Numbered from the stretch's first letter, positions 33,586 to 43,159 are shown. The stretch: 64,000 nucleotides of DNA from Photobacterium sanctipauli (GCF_003026495.1 NZ_PYMA01000002.1:434001-498000); one strand, 5' to 3'. A program made the numbers and translations. The notes: a model not told the origin generated them from the letters alone.

Positions 33586-35721
33586 ATGAGTTACAAGCTT
33601 ACTTTCATCGCCAGTTCAGTTGTGCTAGCGCTATCACCAGCAATTCATGCAGAAGAAGTGTCTATTTTTGACGAAGTGGTCGTATCTGGTACCCGTTCTG
33701 AACAAAGTATTAAGAACATTCCATCATCGGTTTCTAAAGTTTCTTCAGAGCAAATGGAAGAAAATTTAGCAACTGATGTAAAGCAGTCGATTAAATATGA
33801 ACCTGGTGTACAAGTTAATGGTCAAGGCCGTTTTGGCATGGAAGACTTTACTGTCCGTGGTATGAGCGGTAGCCGTGTAAAAGTGCTAGTCGATGGGGTT
33901 GAGCAGCCTTCATCTTATAACCCTGGTGCAGATGTAATGCGTAAGAACGCAAATACATTTGAAGTTGATACGCTAACGGCAATTGAAGTAAACAAAGGCC
34001 CGACATCAACTCTTTATGGTAGTGATGCTTTGGGCGGTACGGTGCTAATGCGTACTAAGAATCCTGAAGATTTATTAGGCGCGGGTGATGATACTCATGT
34101 TGGCTTAAAAACAGGTTACGCTAGCGCGAGCGATCAGTACAAGGCAACAGTCGAAGTTGCAAACCGTACAGGTGATCTTGAAACCATGGTTATCTATACA
34201 TATCGCGATGGCAATGAAACTGAAACCCATGGTGATGGTGCAGATATTGAAGGCCCAGATCGTGGTGCGGCTGACCCATATAAAATCGAGTCACATAACG
34301 TATTGGCTAAGGCATTTTACCAAATTAATGATGCTCACCGTGTTGGCCTAACTGGCGAGTTTTACACTCGTGAAGCGAAAGGTGACATCCTTTCAGGTGA
34401 AGGTCGTGACGGTGGCATGCCGGGCTACATTTATACCAATGTACGTGGTGAGGACAAAGACGATCGCTACCGCTTAGGCTTTGAGCATGAGTGGCAAGCT
34501 GATCTGACTGCTTTCGATACACTAGAGTGGAGCCTAAACTGGACCGAAAGTGAAGCAGACCATAATAGCTACGATCACACTGTAGCGAAAGGTAATCGAA
34601 ACCGTGCTCGTTCAGGTAAAGATGAAAGTTTGCAGTTTGATCTACAGATGCAAAAGACCATTGAGCTGGCAACGAGTCGCCATGAATTGACTTATGGTGT
34701 AGCTGCTTCTGATGACAAGTTCAGCTTGTCATACACTGACTACGACTTGGATGAGGGTACTAGCACACCAGGCAGTGAAGAAGTACCAAGCTCTGAATCT
34801 GAAAAGCGTGCAATCTTCATTCAAGATCAGATGTTCTTTATGGACGATCGCATGGTAGTCACTGCGGGTCTTCGTTATGACGATTACAAGGCAACACCTG
34901 ATAGTTCATCTGGCTTAGAAGAGCACAATAGTGATGCACTAACCTCGCGCTTGGGTGCTGTTTACCACTGGAATAACAACATTAGTACTTACGCCCAGTA
35001 CAGTGAGGGTTTCCGTTCGCCGACTATCTATGAAATGTATTATGACAAAGATAATACGATGTTTGGTTACCGTATTGAGGCCAACCCTGACCTGAAGCCA
35101 GAAGAAAGTCAGTCTTATGAAGTGGGTATTCGCGCGAATAACCGTCTTGGCTCCGTAGAGTTGGCTGCTTTCTACAATGACTACAAGAACTTCATTTCGA
35201 GCAAATCGACAATGGACGGAAGTGTAGAAGTCACCCGCAATGAAAACATCAGTGAAGCTGAAATTTACGGTGCAGAGTTTAAGGGTAACTTGTGGCTAGA
35301 TGAAGCGTTCGGTGCACCAATGGGTACCTATGCTCGCTTGTCTATGGCTTACCTAGATGGTGAAGATAAAGAAACAGGTGACACGCTTGATACCATTGCA
35401 CCGTTTACAACAGTTGTAGGCGTTGGCTACGATGCACCTTCAGATGTATGGGGTAGTGCACTTACAGTTACCACTGTTGCTGCAAAAGATGAGTGGGAAG
35501 ATGCGGATAATCTAGAAGCCCCTAGTTACACTGTTGTTGACATAACGGGTTACTACCGTCCAATGCAAGATCTAACAGTACGTGCTGGCCTATTCAATGC
35601 GTTTGATGAAAAGTACTGGCAGTACCAAGATCTTGAAGGTACAACGGCATCAACTGAAGGTATCGATCGTCGTACCCAGCCAGGCCGTAACTGGGGTATT
35701 AACCTAGATTACGCTTTCTAA
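33586..35721 (+). CDS. TonB-dependent outer-membrane receptor, haem/haemoglobin type (copy 1)
   Basis: 711 residues. Signal peptide (cleavage near IHA/EE, residue 22); TonB box in FDEVVVSGTR; plug domain to about 150 with IEVNKGPTSTLYGSDALGG; a 22-strand beta-barrel ending in NWGINLDYAF. FRSPTIYEMYY followed by NPDLKPEES matches the FRAP/NPDL boxes of the haem and haemoglobin/transferrin/lactoferrin receptor families. The ligand-binding histidine often found between these boxes is not present, so the ligand is uncertain. It is transported by TonB-ExbBD energy. It has its own Fur box and terminator, and a close paralogue follows. Confidence 0.9.
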   Translation: MSYKLTFIASSVVLALSPAIHAEEVSIFDEVVVSGTRSEQSIKNIPSSVSKVSSEQMEENLATDVKQSIKYEPGVQVNGQGRFGMEDFTVRGMSGSRVKVLVDGVEQPSSYNPGADVMRKNANTFEVDTLTAIEVNKGPTSTLYGSDALGGTVLMRTKNPEDLLGAGDDTHVGLKTGYASASDQYKATVEVANRTGDLETMVIYTYRDGNETETHGDGADIEGPDRGAADPYKIESHNVLAKAFYQINDAHRVGLTGEFYTREAKGDILSGEGRDGGMPGYIYTNVRGEDKDDRYRLGFEHEWQADLTAFDTLEWSLNWTESEADHNSYDHTVAKGNRNRARSGKDESLQFDLQMQKTIELATSRHELTYGVAASDDKFSLSYTDYDLDEGTSTPGSEEVPSSESEKRAIFIQDQMFFMDDRMVVTAGLRYDDYKATPDSSSGLEEHNSDALTSRLGAVYHWNNNISTYAQYSEGFRSPTIYEMYYDKDNTMFGYRIEANPDLKPEESQSYEVGIRANNRLGSVELAAFYNDYKNFISSKSTMDGSVEVTRNENISEAEIYGAEFKGNLWLDEAFGAPMGTYARLSMAYLDGEDKETGDTLDTIAPFTTVVGVGYDAPSDVWGSALTVTTVAAKDEWEDADNLEAPSYTVVDITGYYRPMQDLTVRAGLFNAFDEKYWQYQDLEGTTASTEGIDRRTQPGRNWGINLDYAF

Positions 35722-35780
35722 TTGATTCGACCTTAAGGTCACATTTCAATATCGTGAGGAATTAACCTCCTCAACTGCCT

Positions 35781-35812
35781 TAAGCCCTGATAGTGATATC
35801 AGGGCTTTTATT
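35781..35812 (+). terminator. Terminator between the two TonB receptors
   Basis: AAGCCCTGATA pairs with TATCAGGGCTT over a short loop and is followed by TTATTT. The two receptors are therefore separate transcription units. Confidence 0.88.
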
Positions 35813-35947
35813 TGCTCGGTGAATGTTTGTTGTAGAGTTATTTGCTGTAAAGATGAAAATCTAAAGAGATAGTAACCATAACTTGCTCTTATTTATGTGG
35901 AAAGTATGTATCTAGATCAATAAACGGTTCAAAAACAATAGAAACAG

Positions 35948-35988
35948 CACTGATAATGATAGTAATTATCGTTTGTGTTTGTAATAAT
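35948..35988. repeat. Duplicated promoter segment of the second receptor
   Basis: 41 bases here match 33502-33542 with a single mismatch, covering the Fur box and 17 bases beyond. Outside it the two leaders diverge until the shared AAGCAGGG before each ATG. This shows the receptor was duplicated together with its promoter. Confidence 0.85.
35952..35970. promoter_or_regulatory. Fur box of the second TonB receptor
   Basis: The same GATAATGATAGTAATTATC as before copy 1, 64 bases ahead of the start codon. Confidence 0.88.
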
Positions 35989-36033
35989 TCGCGCCAGTTT
36001 AGTTATTAATAAAATCATAAATAAGCAGGGTAT

Positions 36034-38184
36034 ATGAATTACAAGCTAAGTATTCTTGCTAGTTCTGTTGTATTGGCGCTGTCTCCGGCTCTTCACGCTG
36101 AAGAAGTTTCTATCTTTGATGAAGTGGTTGTTTCTGGTACGCGTTCAGAACAAAGTATCAAAGATGTTTCGAGCAGTGTTGCCAAGGTCTCTTCTGAAGA
36201 AATGGGTGACAACTTAGTCACTGACATTCGCGATGCGGTTAAGTATGAGCCGGGTGTAAGTGTTAATGGCGGCGGCCGATTTGGTTTAAACGGCTTCAAT
36301 ATCCGTGGTATGGATGAAAGCCGTGTGAAGGTGATGATTGATGGCGTGAAGCAGCCTGTATCATACAACCCGGGCGCCGACGAAATGCGTTTCAACCAAA
36401 ATATGTATGAAACTGATACTTTGACTGCCATTGAGATAAACAAAGGGCCTTCATCAACGCTATACGGTAGTGATGCGCTAGGTGGTGCCGTTGTACTTCG
36501 TACTAAGAACCCTGAAGATTTGCTCGGTGCAGGTGATGATACCCATGTTGGTTTTAAAACTGGGTATAAAAGTGCCGATGAAAGCTACAAGCAAACATTG
36601 ACACTGGCAAACCGTACGGGCGATTGGGAAACCTTGCTGATTTATACCCATACTGATGGTCATGAGACGAAAACTCATGGTGATGGGGCGGATATCGATG
36701 GGCCTAACCGTGGTCAAGCAAACCCATACGCCTACCGCCAAGACAATGTATTGGCCAAAGTATTTTACCAAGTGAACGATGATCACCGTGTGGGTTTGAC
36801 GGGTGAGTACTTTACGCGTTCAGGTGAAGGCCGTCTTCTCAGTAAAGATAACTGGGAAATGATGCCTGGCTTCACATACGACAATAACTATGCGGAAGAC
36901 GAAGATCATCGTATCCGTATTGGTATTGAACACGAATGGTTAGCGAACAATGCTGCCTTCGATACCCTGCGTTGGAGTTTTAACTGGCAAGAGATCGAAA
37001 GTGATCACTTAACCCAAGATAATACGTTTGGCGACTCTGATTATGCCCAAGGTTTACGTCATCGTTTACGTAATGGCCTAAGTGAAAGCTACCAGTTCGA
37101 TGCCCAGTTTGATAAAGAAATTTTGCTTTCATCAAGTCGTCACCAGCTAACCTATGGCCTTTCTGGTGTGACCGATAACTTTGTACTTGATTACACAGAT
37201 ATTAAGTTTGATCAGGGTACAGTTGATGATAAAACGCCAGAGATCCCAGAAGCAGATTCAACCCAATGGGGTGTTTTCTTGCAGAACCAAGCGTTTTTAC
37301 TTGATGAATCTTTAGTTGTAACGGCGGGTATTCGTTACGACTCATTTGAGGCAAAACCTGAGTCGAGCTCTTCTCACCCAGACCACGAAAGTGATGCCTT
37401 TACAGCGAAATTAGGTGGTGTGTATCACTTTAACCGAAATGTCAGTGCGTTTGCCCAATATAGCCAAGGCTTTAAAGCACCAACACTTCAAGATTTGTAC
37501 TCTTTCTACAGCATGGGTGCGGTATTCCTGCCAAATCCAGATTTGAAGCCTGAAGAAAGTGAGTCTTTTGAGATTGGTATTCGTGCCAATAATCACCTTG
37601 GTAACTTGGAACTTGCAGGCTTCTACAACGACTATACAAACTTTATCGCCCAAGAAATGATTGGTATAGATGAAGATGATAGGAAGGTTTACACCAAGAA
37701 TAATATTGACGAGGCGAAGATCTACGGTGCCGAGTTTAAAGGTGCGTTGTACCTAGACGAAGCCTTGGGTGCGCCGATGGGGACATACTCTCGCCTGTCT
37801 GTGGCTTATTCGAAGGGTGAAGATAAAACAACGGGCGAAGCAATTGATTCCGTTGCGCCGTTAACAACTGTTGTTGGTGTTGGCTATGATGCACCGAGTG
37901 AGAAGTGGGGTAGTGCGGTTAACATTACCATGGTTGCTTCTAAATCAGGTGATGACTGGTCTGAGGCAGATAACCTAGATGCGCCGAGTTACACTGTGGT
38001 TGACCTAACCGGTTACTACCGTCCAACAGACGATCTAACACTGCGTGCTGGCCTATTCAATGCGTTTGATGAGAAGTACTGGCTGTACCAAGATCTTGAG
38101 GGTACTGATGCCACGACGACGGGTATCGACCGTCGTACTCAGCCAGGCCGCAACTGGGGTATTAACCTAGATTACAGCTTCTAA
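36034..38184 (+). CDS. TonB-dependent outer-membrane receptor, haem/haemoglobin type (copy 2)
   Basis: 716 residues, a tandem paralogue of the gene at 33586 with an almost identical signal peptide, plug start (EEVSIFDEVVVSGTRSEQSI) and last strand region (RAGLFNAFDEKYW, RRTQPGRNWGINLDYSF). The extracellular loops differ more, e.g. FKAPTLQDLYSFYSMG between the FRAP and NPDL boxes, suggesting divergence towards a different ligand. As in copy 1, no histidine lies between these boxes. The same Fur box controls it. Likely role: uptake of haem, haemoglobin or another iron source; the ligand is not established. Confidence 0.9.
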   Translation: MNYKLSILASSVVLALSPALHAEEVSIFDEVVVSGTRSEQSIKDVSSSVAKVSSEEMGDNLVTDIRDAVKYEPGVSVNGGGRFGLNGFNIRGMDESRVKVMIDGVKQPVSYNPGADEMRFNQNMYETDTLTAIEINKGPSSTLYGSDALGGAVVLRTKNPEDLLGAGDDTHVGFKTGYKSADESYKQTLTLANRTGDWETLLIYTHTDGHETKTHGDGADIDGPNRGQANPYAYRQDNVLAKVFYQVNDDHRVGLTGEYFTRSGEGRLLSKDNWEMMPGFTYDNNYAEDEDHRIRIGIEHEWLANNAAFDTLRWSFNWQEIESDHLTQDNTFGDSDYAQGLRHRLRNGLSESYQFDAQFDKEILLSSSRHQLTYGLSGVTDNFVLDYTDIKFDQGTVDDKTPEIPEADSTQWGVFLQNQAFLLDESLVVTAGIRYDSFEAKPESSSSHPDHESDAFTAKLGGVYHFNRNVSAFAQYSQGFKAPTLQDLYSFYSMGAVFLPNPDLKPEESESFEIGIRANNHLGNLELAGFYNDYTNFIAQEMIGIDEDDRKVYTKNNIDEAKIYGAEFKGALYLDEALGAPMGTYSRLSVAYSKGEDKTTGEAIDSVAPLTTVVGVGYDAPSEKWGSAVNITMVASKSGDDWSEADNLDAPSYTVVDLTGYYRPTDDLTLRAGLFNAFDEKYWLYQDLEGTDATTTGIDRRTQPGRNWGINLDYSF

Positions 38185-38210
38185 TATTCAACTTAGCTTG
38201 ATGATATTGA

Positions 38211-38242
38211 AAAAGGTCTAGCCATGGTGGCTAGACCTTTTT
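38211..38242. terminator. Terminator after the second TonB receptor
   Basis: AAGGTCTAGCCA pairs with TGGCTAGACCTT, followed by TTT. It lies at the convergence with radD, whose stop is only a few bases away. Confidence 0.88.
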
Positions 38243-38244
38243 GT

Positions 38245-39990
38245 TTAAGCTTTTTGGTATTGGTCTAAATCGAATAACTTATCTCTAATTGCCCAGAATC
38301 GACCGCTTTTGCGGGCAATAATGACTTCTGGTGGGCGCAGCCGGTGCTCATTATTGGCGACTTTGGTCGGTGCGGTGTCGGTAAATGGACGATGGCGATC
38401 GACTAAGTGCGGGTTAATAAACTTTTTGAGGAATTCGTTTTTCTGCCCCTTGGTTGATAGCGGCCATACTTCGCTGATTTCCGAGCCTTCATCGCTGGTG
38501 TAAATTACCTTCAGCTGCGGTTTGTCGAATTTGTTTTTACCGGGCTCCAAACGCAAATCAGTACATTTCATGATCATGGCATCTTTAAGCTTTAAGGCAT
38601 CGCGCAACTTTTTGTCAGGATCAACCATAACGGAGTCGCACTGGTGGCAACGACGGGCCGCTATGTCATTGTCAGCGCCGCACTCTTCACAGTATTTAGC
38701 TCGGAAGCGATAGCCACACTCTTCGCGTTCACCGGTGTCATCGTCTTCAAAATACCCTTGGCAACGTCGACCATAGTGTTCGATAAGGAAACCAGCAGGG
38801 TCGAGCTTGCCCCAGAAGCTGTTTTTAAAGCCACAAGCCGGGCAGGGAACCATGATGACTTCGCTATCACTATTGGGCTTAGGATCCCCCACTTCTGGCT
38901 GATAAAGATCGTAGCAGTTGCCAGCATATTCCAGTACCAAGCAGTCCTCTTTACCTTCAGATAGGCGAAGGCCGCGACCCACTATTTGCTGGTATAAGCT
39001 AATCGACTCTGTCGGGCGAAGAATGGCAATAAGATCCACATGTGGGGCATCAAAACCCGTCGTTAACACAGAGACGTTGACGAGGTACTTGATTTCTTGG
39101 CGTTTGAATTCATTGATAATACGGTCACGCTCATCCATGGGCGTATCACCAATAACCAAGGCGGCGCTTTCACCCTCAAGGTAGCCCATGATCTCTTTGG
39201 CGTGATTGACCGTGGAGGCAAAGATCATCACACCACGGCGATCTTTGGCATAGTCAATCACTTGCTCGATGATCATTGGGGTGGCTCGGGCCGACTTCTC
39301 GATAACCGCGTCCAGTTCAGCCTCTTTGTAACGGCCGGTATTGGATGGTTTGAGGCTAGAAAAATCGTAGCCCATCACCGCCATATCCATCATTTTAGGC
39401 TCGGTGAGAAAACCTTCATCGAGTAAATAACGTATAGGCAGTTCGAAGATACAGTCTCGAAAGAATCGCTCTTGTTCGGTACGGACTTGGCCTCGGGTAT
39501 GATACTTATAAATCCAGCCCAAACCGAGTCGATAGGGTGTTGCCGTTAGACCCAGGATTTTGATCCCTGGGTTAACCTGTTGAACATGCTTGATCACCTT
39601 ACGGTAAGCGCTGTTCTCGTCATCCGGCACGCGGTGGCATTCATCGATGACCAATAGTGAAAACTCATTGGCAAACTGATCAAGGCTGTTCGCCATGGAT
39701 TGAACCGAGGCAAAGACCACTTTCTGGTCGGTTTCCTTACGACCAAGCCCCGCCGAGAAAATCGAGGCTTTTAAGTCGTAGCTCTCGTACTTGGCATGGT
39801 TTTGCTCAACCAGCTCTTTTACGTGTGTCAGCACTAACACCCGCCCACGTGCAATTCGAGCTAATTCCGCGACAACCAAACTTTTTCCCGCACCGGTTGG
39901 CAGGGTAAGCACTGCTGGGGTGGAGTGCTTTCGGAAGTAGTGGATAGTCGCATTAACACTGTCTTGCTGGTAAGGGCGTAGGGTATACAT
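38245..39990 (-). CDS. radD: RadD (YejH), SF2 ATPase in DNA repair
   Basis: 581 residues, the E. coli RadD length. Helicase motifs: Q-like RPYQQD, Walker A LPTGAGKS (30-37), DECH box (116-119), LTATPYR, and motif VI QIVGRGLRLSEGK. The C-terminal third carries cysteine pairs (CPACG, CEECG, CHQC) forming a zinc-binding region characteristic of RadD. RadD supports RecA-mediated recombination and repair of double-strand breaks and interacts with SSB. It is divergent from a GNAT gene's neighbours and separated from rplY by the receptor pair. Confidence 0.94.
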   Translation of the reverse strand: MYTLRPYQQDSVNATIHYFRKHSTPAVLTLPTGAGKSLVVAELARIARGRVLVLTHVKELVEQNHAKYESYDLKASIFSAGLGRKETDQKVVFASVQSMANSLDQFANEFSLLVIDECHRVPDDENSAYRKVIKHVQQVNPGIKILGLTATPYRLGLGWIYKYHTRGQVRTEQERFFRDCIFELPIRYLLDEGFLTEPKMMDMAVMGYDFSSLKPSNTGRYKEAELDAVIEKSARATPMIIEQVIDYAKDRRGVMIFASTVNHAKEIMGYLEGESAALVIGDTPMDERDRIINEFKRQEIKYLVNVSVLTTGFDAPHVDLIAILRPTESISLYQQIVGRGLRLSEGKEDCLVLEYAGNCYDLYQPEVGDPKPNSDSEVIMVPCPACGFKNSFWGKLDPAGFLIEHYGRRCQGYFEDDDTGEREECGYRFRAKYCEECGADNDIAARRCHQCDSVMVDPDKKLRDALKLKDAMIMKCTDLRLEPGKNKFDKPQLKVIYTSDEGSEISEVWPLSTKGQKNEFLKKFINPHLVDRHRPFTDTAPTKVANNEHRLRPPEVIIARKSGRFWAIRDKLFDLDQYQKA

Positions 39991-40156
39991 CTCTGGGCGT
40001 TTTGATCACAGCTTGTTGAGGGCTTGATAGTGTACCTAGGCTTTGGCCCGTTGGCGAGTGTTGCTTGGCAGGGAAGAGAGCGGGTCCAATATCAGTTGAA
40101 CTGCCTTGTGTTGGTAGGCAGCTCAACAGGGTGAATCAGAAGCGGTACAGAAAAGG

Positions 40157-40651
40157 TTACGAGGCGATATTGAGTGGTACTTCGCTTGGGGTGATGACTT
40201 TGGTCATCATGCAGAACTGACGGCGTGGCATGAAGCCATGAGTTTCATAAAACTTACGAGCACCTTTGTTACCAATATTCACTTCAAGCGATAGGGCGTG
40301 CACACCGGCTTCAGCTGTATGTTGTTCAATTTGGGGGATCAGTGCAGTCCCTATGCCTTGCTGACGCCATTCCGGCTTGAGATAGAATTGGTCGATAAGG
40401 CCAACGCGCCCGCCATGTTCGAGGCTGAAACTGTAGCTGACGATGATATGACCGGCGATGATTTTGTCACCGTCGTTATCAACCTCGATAAACCAGGCTT
40501 GGCCGAGTTCAGGGTTGCTGAGAAGCTGAGTAATTGCGTGATGAGTTTGTTCTTTCTTTTGAGGCAGAACTTCGTATTCAAATAGCTCCTCAACGAGTTT
40601 AAGTAGCATGTCCATTGATGACATACTTGGCGCAACAAGTGAGATGTTCAT
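40157..40651 (-). CDS. GNAT-family N-acetyltransferase
   Basis: 164 residues. The acetyl-CoA pyrophosphate loop reads EWRQQGIGTALI (about 93-104), fitting R/Q-x-x-G-x-G/A. Strand beta-4 precedes it (GLIDQFYLKPEW) and motif B follows (VNIGNKGARKFYETHGF). It acetylates an unidentified amine or protein in the cytoplasm. A perfect 8-bp hairpin stands just before the start codon. No operon partner. Confidence 0.85.
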   Translation of the reverse strand: MNISLVAPSMSSMDMLLKLVEELFEYEVLPQKKEQTHHAITQLLSNPELGQAWFIEVDNDGDKIIAGHIIVSYSFSLEHGGRVGLIDQFYLKPEWRQQGIGTALIPQIEQHTAEAGVHALSLEVNIGNKGARKFYETHGFMPRRQFCMMTKVITPSEVPLNIAS

Positions 40652-40673
40652 ATTTTGACCTTAGCAGTTAGGC

Positions 40674-40695
40674 TTCGCTACCCAAACGTAGCGAA
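40674..40695 (-). promoter_or_regulatory. Hairpin just upstream of the GNAT gene
   Basis: TTCGCTAC and GTAGCGAA form a perfect 8-bp stem over a 6-nt loop, 23 bases before the GNAT start. It could be a 5'-leader structure or an operator. Confidence 0.45.
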
Positions 40696-40959
40696 ACGTA
40701 TACTTCCTGTTTATACGTAACCAATATCTGACACGTCCAATAATTCAGACCACATAAAGCAAAAAATGTTCTGGATTTTGATGTTCGTTTGAAATTGAAG
40801 AATAGACTTGAATTTTGTGACTCTGTCCGATTCTTCAGGTTGCATAGTGAATCACGTAGCGTTTTGATGCTACCTATTTTAGCTCATATTTTGAGAGAGG
40901 ATGTGCAGGAAAAGTGTAACTTGTTATGATACGCGTTTTTGTACCACATGGAGCCAGTA
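40696..40959. other. Divergent promoter region of the GNAT gene and rsuA
   Basis: AT-rich, with no supported gene. It holds the rsuA promoter. TGGAG precedes the rsuA start. Confidence 0.4.
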
Positions 40960-41655
40960 ATGAGGCTTGATAAATTCCTAAGTACCACGCTAGGTATTAC
41001 ACGCAAAGAAGCAGGAAAACTGCTTAAAGATAAGATGATTGAAGTCAACGGCGAAGTCGTTAAGAACGGTGCATTAAAAGTCACTGATGATTGCGATGTT
41101 GAGTTCAATGGCCGCTCTTTGCGATTCAATGGTCCCCGTTACTTTATGCTGAACAAACCATCGGGTTTTGTTTGCTCCCATGTTGATGATTACAATCCAA
41201 CCGTGTTTGTCCTGCTGGATGAAGTCAGCCCTGAGAAGCTCCATGTTGCCGGTCGCCTTGATGGTGATACGACAGGCTTGGTGCTACTGACTGATGATGG
41301 CCAGTGGTCTCACCGTATTACCTCGCCGCGTCATGTATGCGAGAAGGTGTACTATGTTGAGTTAGCCGATCCCGTACCTGAAGAGACCATTCAGCAATTT
41401 GCCGAAGGTGTTCAATTGCGCGGTGAGAAAGAGCTAACTCGCCCTGCAAAATTGGAAATTTTGGATGAGCGTGCAGCAGTGATCACTATCTCGGAAGGCA
41501 AGTACCACCAGGTGAAGCGTATGTTTGCCGCCGTTGGTAACAAGGTGGTTGCTCTTCACCGTGAGCAAATCGGTAGCGTTGAGCTTGACGAAGAACTGGA
41601 GCCAGGCGAATACCGACCGTTAACAGAAGAAGAAATCGCTTCTTTTGTTAAGTAA
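40960..41655 (+). CDS. rsuA: RsuA, 16S rRNA pseudouridine(516) synthase
   Basis: 231 residues from ATG 40960, exactly the E. coli length; upstream in-frame ATGs are rejected because TGGAG lies before this one and MRLDKFL is the family start. An N-terminal S4 RNA-binding domain (1-60) is followed by the catalytic domain with YFMLNKPSG and the active aspartate in [10 protein letters not shown] (Asp101). The C-terminal [18 protein letters not shown] is also typical. It modifies U516 of 16S rRNA. A terminator follows, so bcr has its own promoter. Confidence 0.95.
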   Translation: MRLDKFLSTTLGITRKEAGKLLKDKMIEVNGEVVKNGALKVTDDCDVEFNGRSLRFNGPRYFMLNKPSGFVCSHVDDYNPTVFVLLDEVSPEKLHVAGRLDGDTTGLVLLTDDGQWSHRITSPRHVCEKVYYVELADPVPEETIQQFAEGVQLRGEKELTRPAKLEILDERAAVITISEGKYHQVKRMFAAVGNKVVALHREQIGSVELDEELEPGEYRPLTEEEIASFVK

Positions 41656-41751
41656 CGGTGCCTTGAGCTGCTGTTGCTGTTTTTAATAAGCGGTGGCGGC
41701 TAAATTTTACTCGCTATAATGTGCGAGCTGGAATGAATTAACGTTATCGAT

Positions 41752-41776
41752 AGGGAGCATTTTGCTCCCTTTTTAC
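41752..41776 (+). terminator. Terminator after rsuA
   Basis: AGGGAGCA pairs with TGCTCCCT over a 3-nt loop, followed by TTTTTAC. Confidence 0.88.
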
Positions 41777-41960
41777 TTCTAGGCGCTAATAAACACTATT
41801 ACCGATTAAAATACTGCAACTATTCACTAGTATTCCCGCTATTTTATGGGGGTAATTGTCTTGATAGAAACTCAAACTTTCCTACCTGGAAAGAGTCAAT
41901 TCGTCTAATTCATCGTACAATAGACATCTTCCCGATAATTCCATCAGTAATAGAGTTTTT

Positions 41961-43151
41961 ATGACAACACAAGGCGGCCAGAAGCTGAGCCTGCAATTTA
42001 TCCTTATTCTGGGTGCAATTGGTGCACTAACACCACTTGCCATTGACATGTATTTACCGGCAATGCCTACGATTGCCAGAGATCTAGCCGTAAATCCAAG
42101 CCTGGTGCAAACCACGCTAACTGCTTACACGGCGGGTTTTGCGATTGGCCAGTTGTTACATGGCCCATTGGCCGATAGTTATGGCCGAAAGCCAATTTTG
42201 ATTATTGGTGTGGTGCTTTTTGCGATAGCCGCCATGTTTAGTGCTACCAGCCAAGGCATTGTTGAGCTAACCTGGATCCGTGCTGCGCAAGGTTTTGCGG
42301 GGGCTGCGGCTGCCGTTATTATCCAAGCTTTGGTACGTGATATGTTCGAGCGCGAAGAGTTTGCTCGGATGATGTCGTTTATTACCCTGGTGATGACGGT
42401 CGCCCCATTGATTGCACCAATGCTCGGTGGTTACTTGGCAGTATGGTTTGGCTGGCGTTCGATTTTTTGGGTCTTGGCTATTTTTGCGGTGATCATTGTG
42501 GCTGCGGTTGCATTTCGTATTCCAGAAACACTGCCGAAAGAAAAGCGTCTCCCGTTCCATTTAGGGTCGACATTGCGCAACTACGCCAAAATGCTAACAA
42601 CGCCTACTGCGGTCGGCCTTATCTTTTGTAGCGGCTTTTCGTTTGCCGGTATGTTCACCTTCTTGACCGTGGGCTCTTTCGTTTATATCGATATCTACAA
42701 TGTCAGTACTGAGCACTTCGGCCTGCTATTTGGCTTGAACGTGATCTGCTTGATCTTGATGACCAGTATCAATGGTCGCCTGGTGAAGAAAGTGGGCTCG
42801 CACTGGATGCTACGATTCGGCCTGCTTGTGCAGTTAATCGCCGGTATCGGTGCAATTCTTGGCCAGGTGTTTGGCTTGGGCTTGTGGGGTGTGGTTATCC
42901 CTGTCATGCTATTTGTAGGTACGATTTCAATAATCGGTAGTAATACAATGGCGTGCCTGCTAGCCAAGTATCCGCATATGGCGGGTACGGCGTCTTCTTT
43001 GGCAGGTACAATGCGATTTGGGACAGGTACGGTTGTCGGTGGAATGGTGGCTTTGATGCACAACGCTTCGGCATGGCCAATGGCTATCTCGATGGCACTG
43101 TGTGCAATCCTATCTGCTGGTTTCTACTGGACGCTATCGCGTGAGGCTTAA
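41961..43151 (+). CDS. bcr: Bcr, multidrug efflux transporter (MFS)
   Basis: 396 residues with 12 spans, the same length as E. coli Bcr. Shared features are PLAIDMYLPAMPTI in helix 1, HGPLADSYGRKPIL in the helix 2-3 loop, REEFARMMSFITLVMTVAPLIAPMLGG (antiporter motif C region) and PHMAGTASSLAGTMRFG near residue 340. It exports bicyclomycin, sulfonamides or dipeptides with proton antiport in E. coli. The rsuA-bcr order is the same as in E. coli. The next gene starts 8 bases later and may be co-transcribed. Confidence 0.93.
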   Translation: MTTQGGQKLSLQFILILGAIGALTPLAIDMYLPAMPTIARDLAVNPSLVQTTLTAYTAGFAIGQLLHGPLADSYGRKPILIIGVVLFAIAAMFSATSQGIVELTWIRAAQGFAGAAAAVIIQALVRDMFEREEFARMMSFITLVMTVAPLIAPMLGGYLAVWFGWRSIFWVLAIFAVIIVAAVAFRIPETLPKEKRLPFHLGSTLRNYAKMLTTPTAVGLIFCSGFSFAGMFTFLTVGSFVYIDIYNVSTEHFGLLFGLNVICLILMTSINGRLVKKVGSHWMLRFGLLVQLIAGIGAILGQVFGLGLWGVVIPVMLFVGTISIIGSNTMACLLAKYPHMAGTASSLAGTMRFGTGTVVGGMVALMHNASAWPMAISMALCAILSAGFYWTLSREA

Positions 43152-43159
43152 GGATTCAC

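Noticed and set aside
40095..40127. Hairpin GTTGAACTGCC / GGCAGCTCAAC after the GNAT gene considered as terminator
   Set aside because: There is a mismatch in the stem and no T-tract on either strand. A structural role is possible but a terminator call is not supported.
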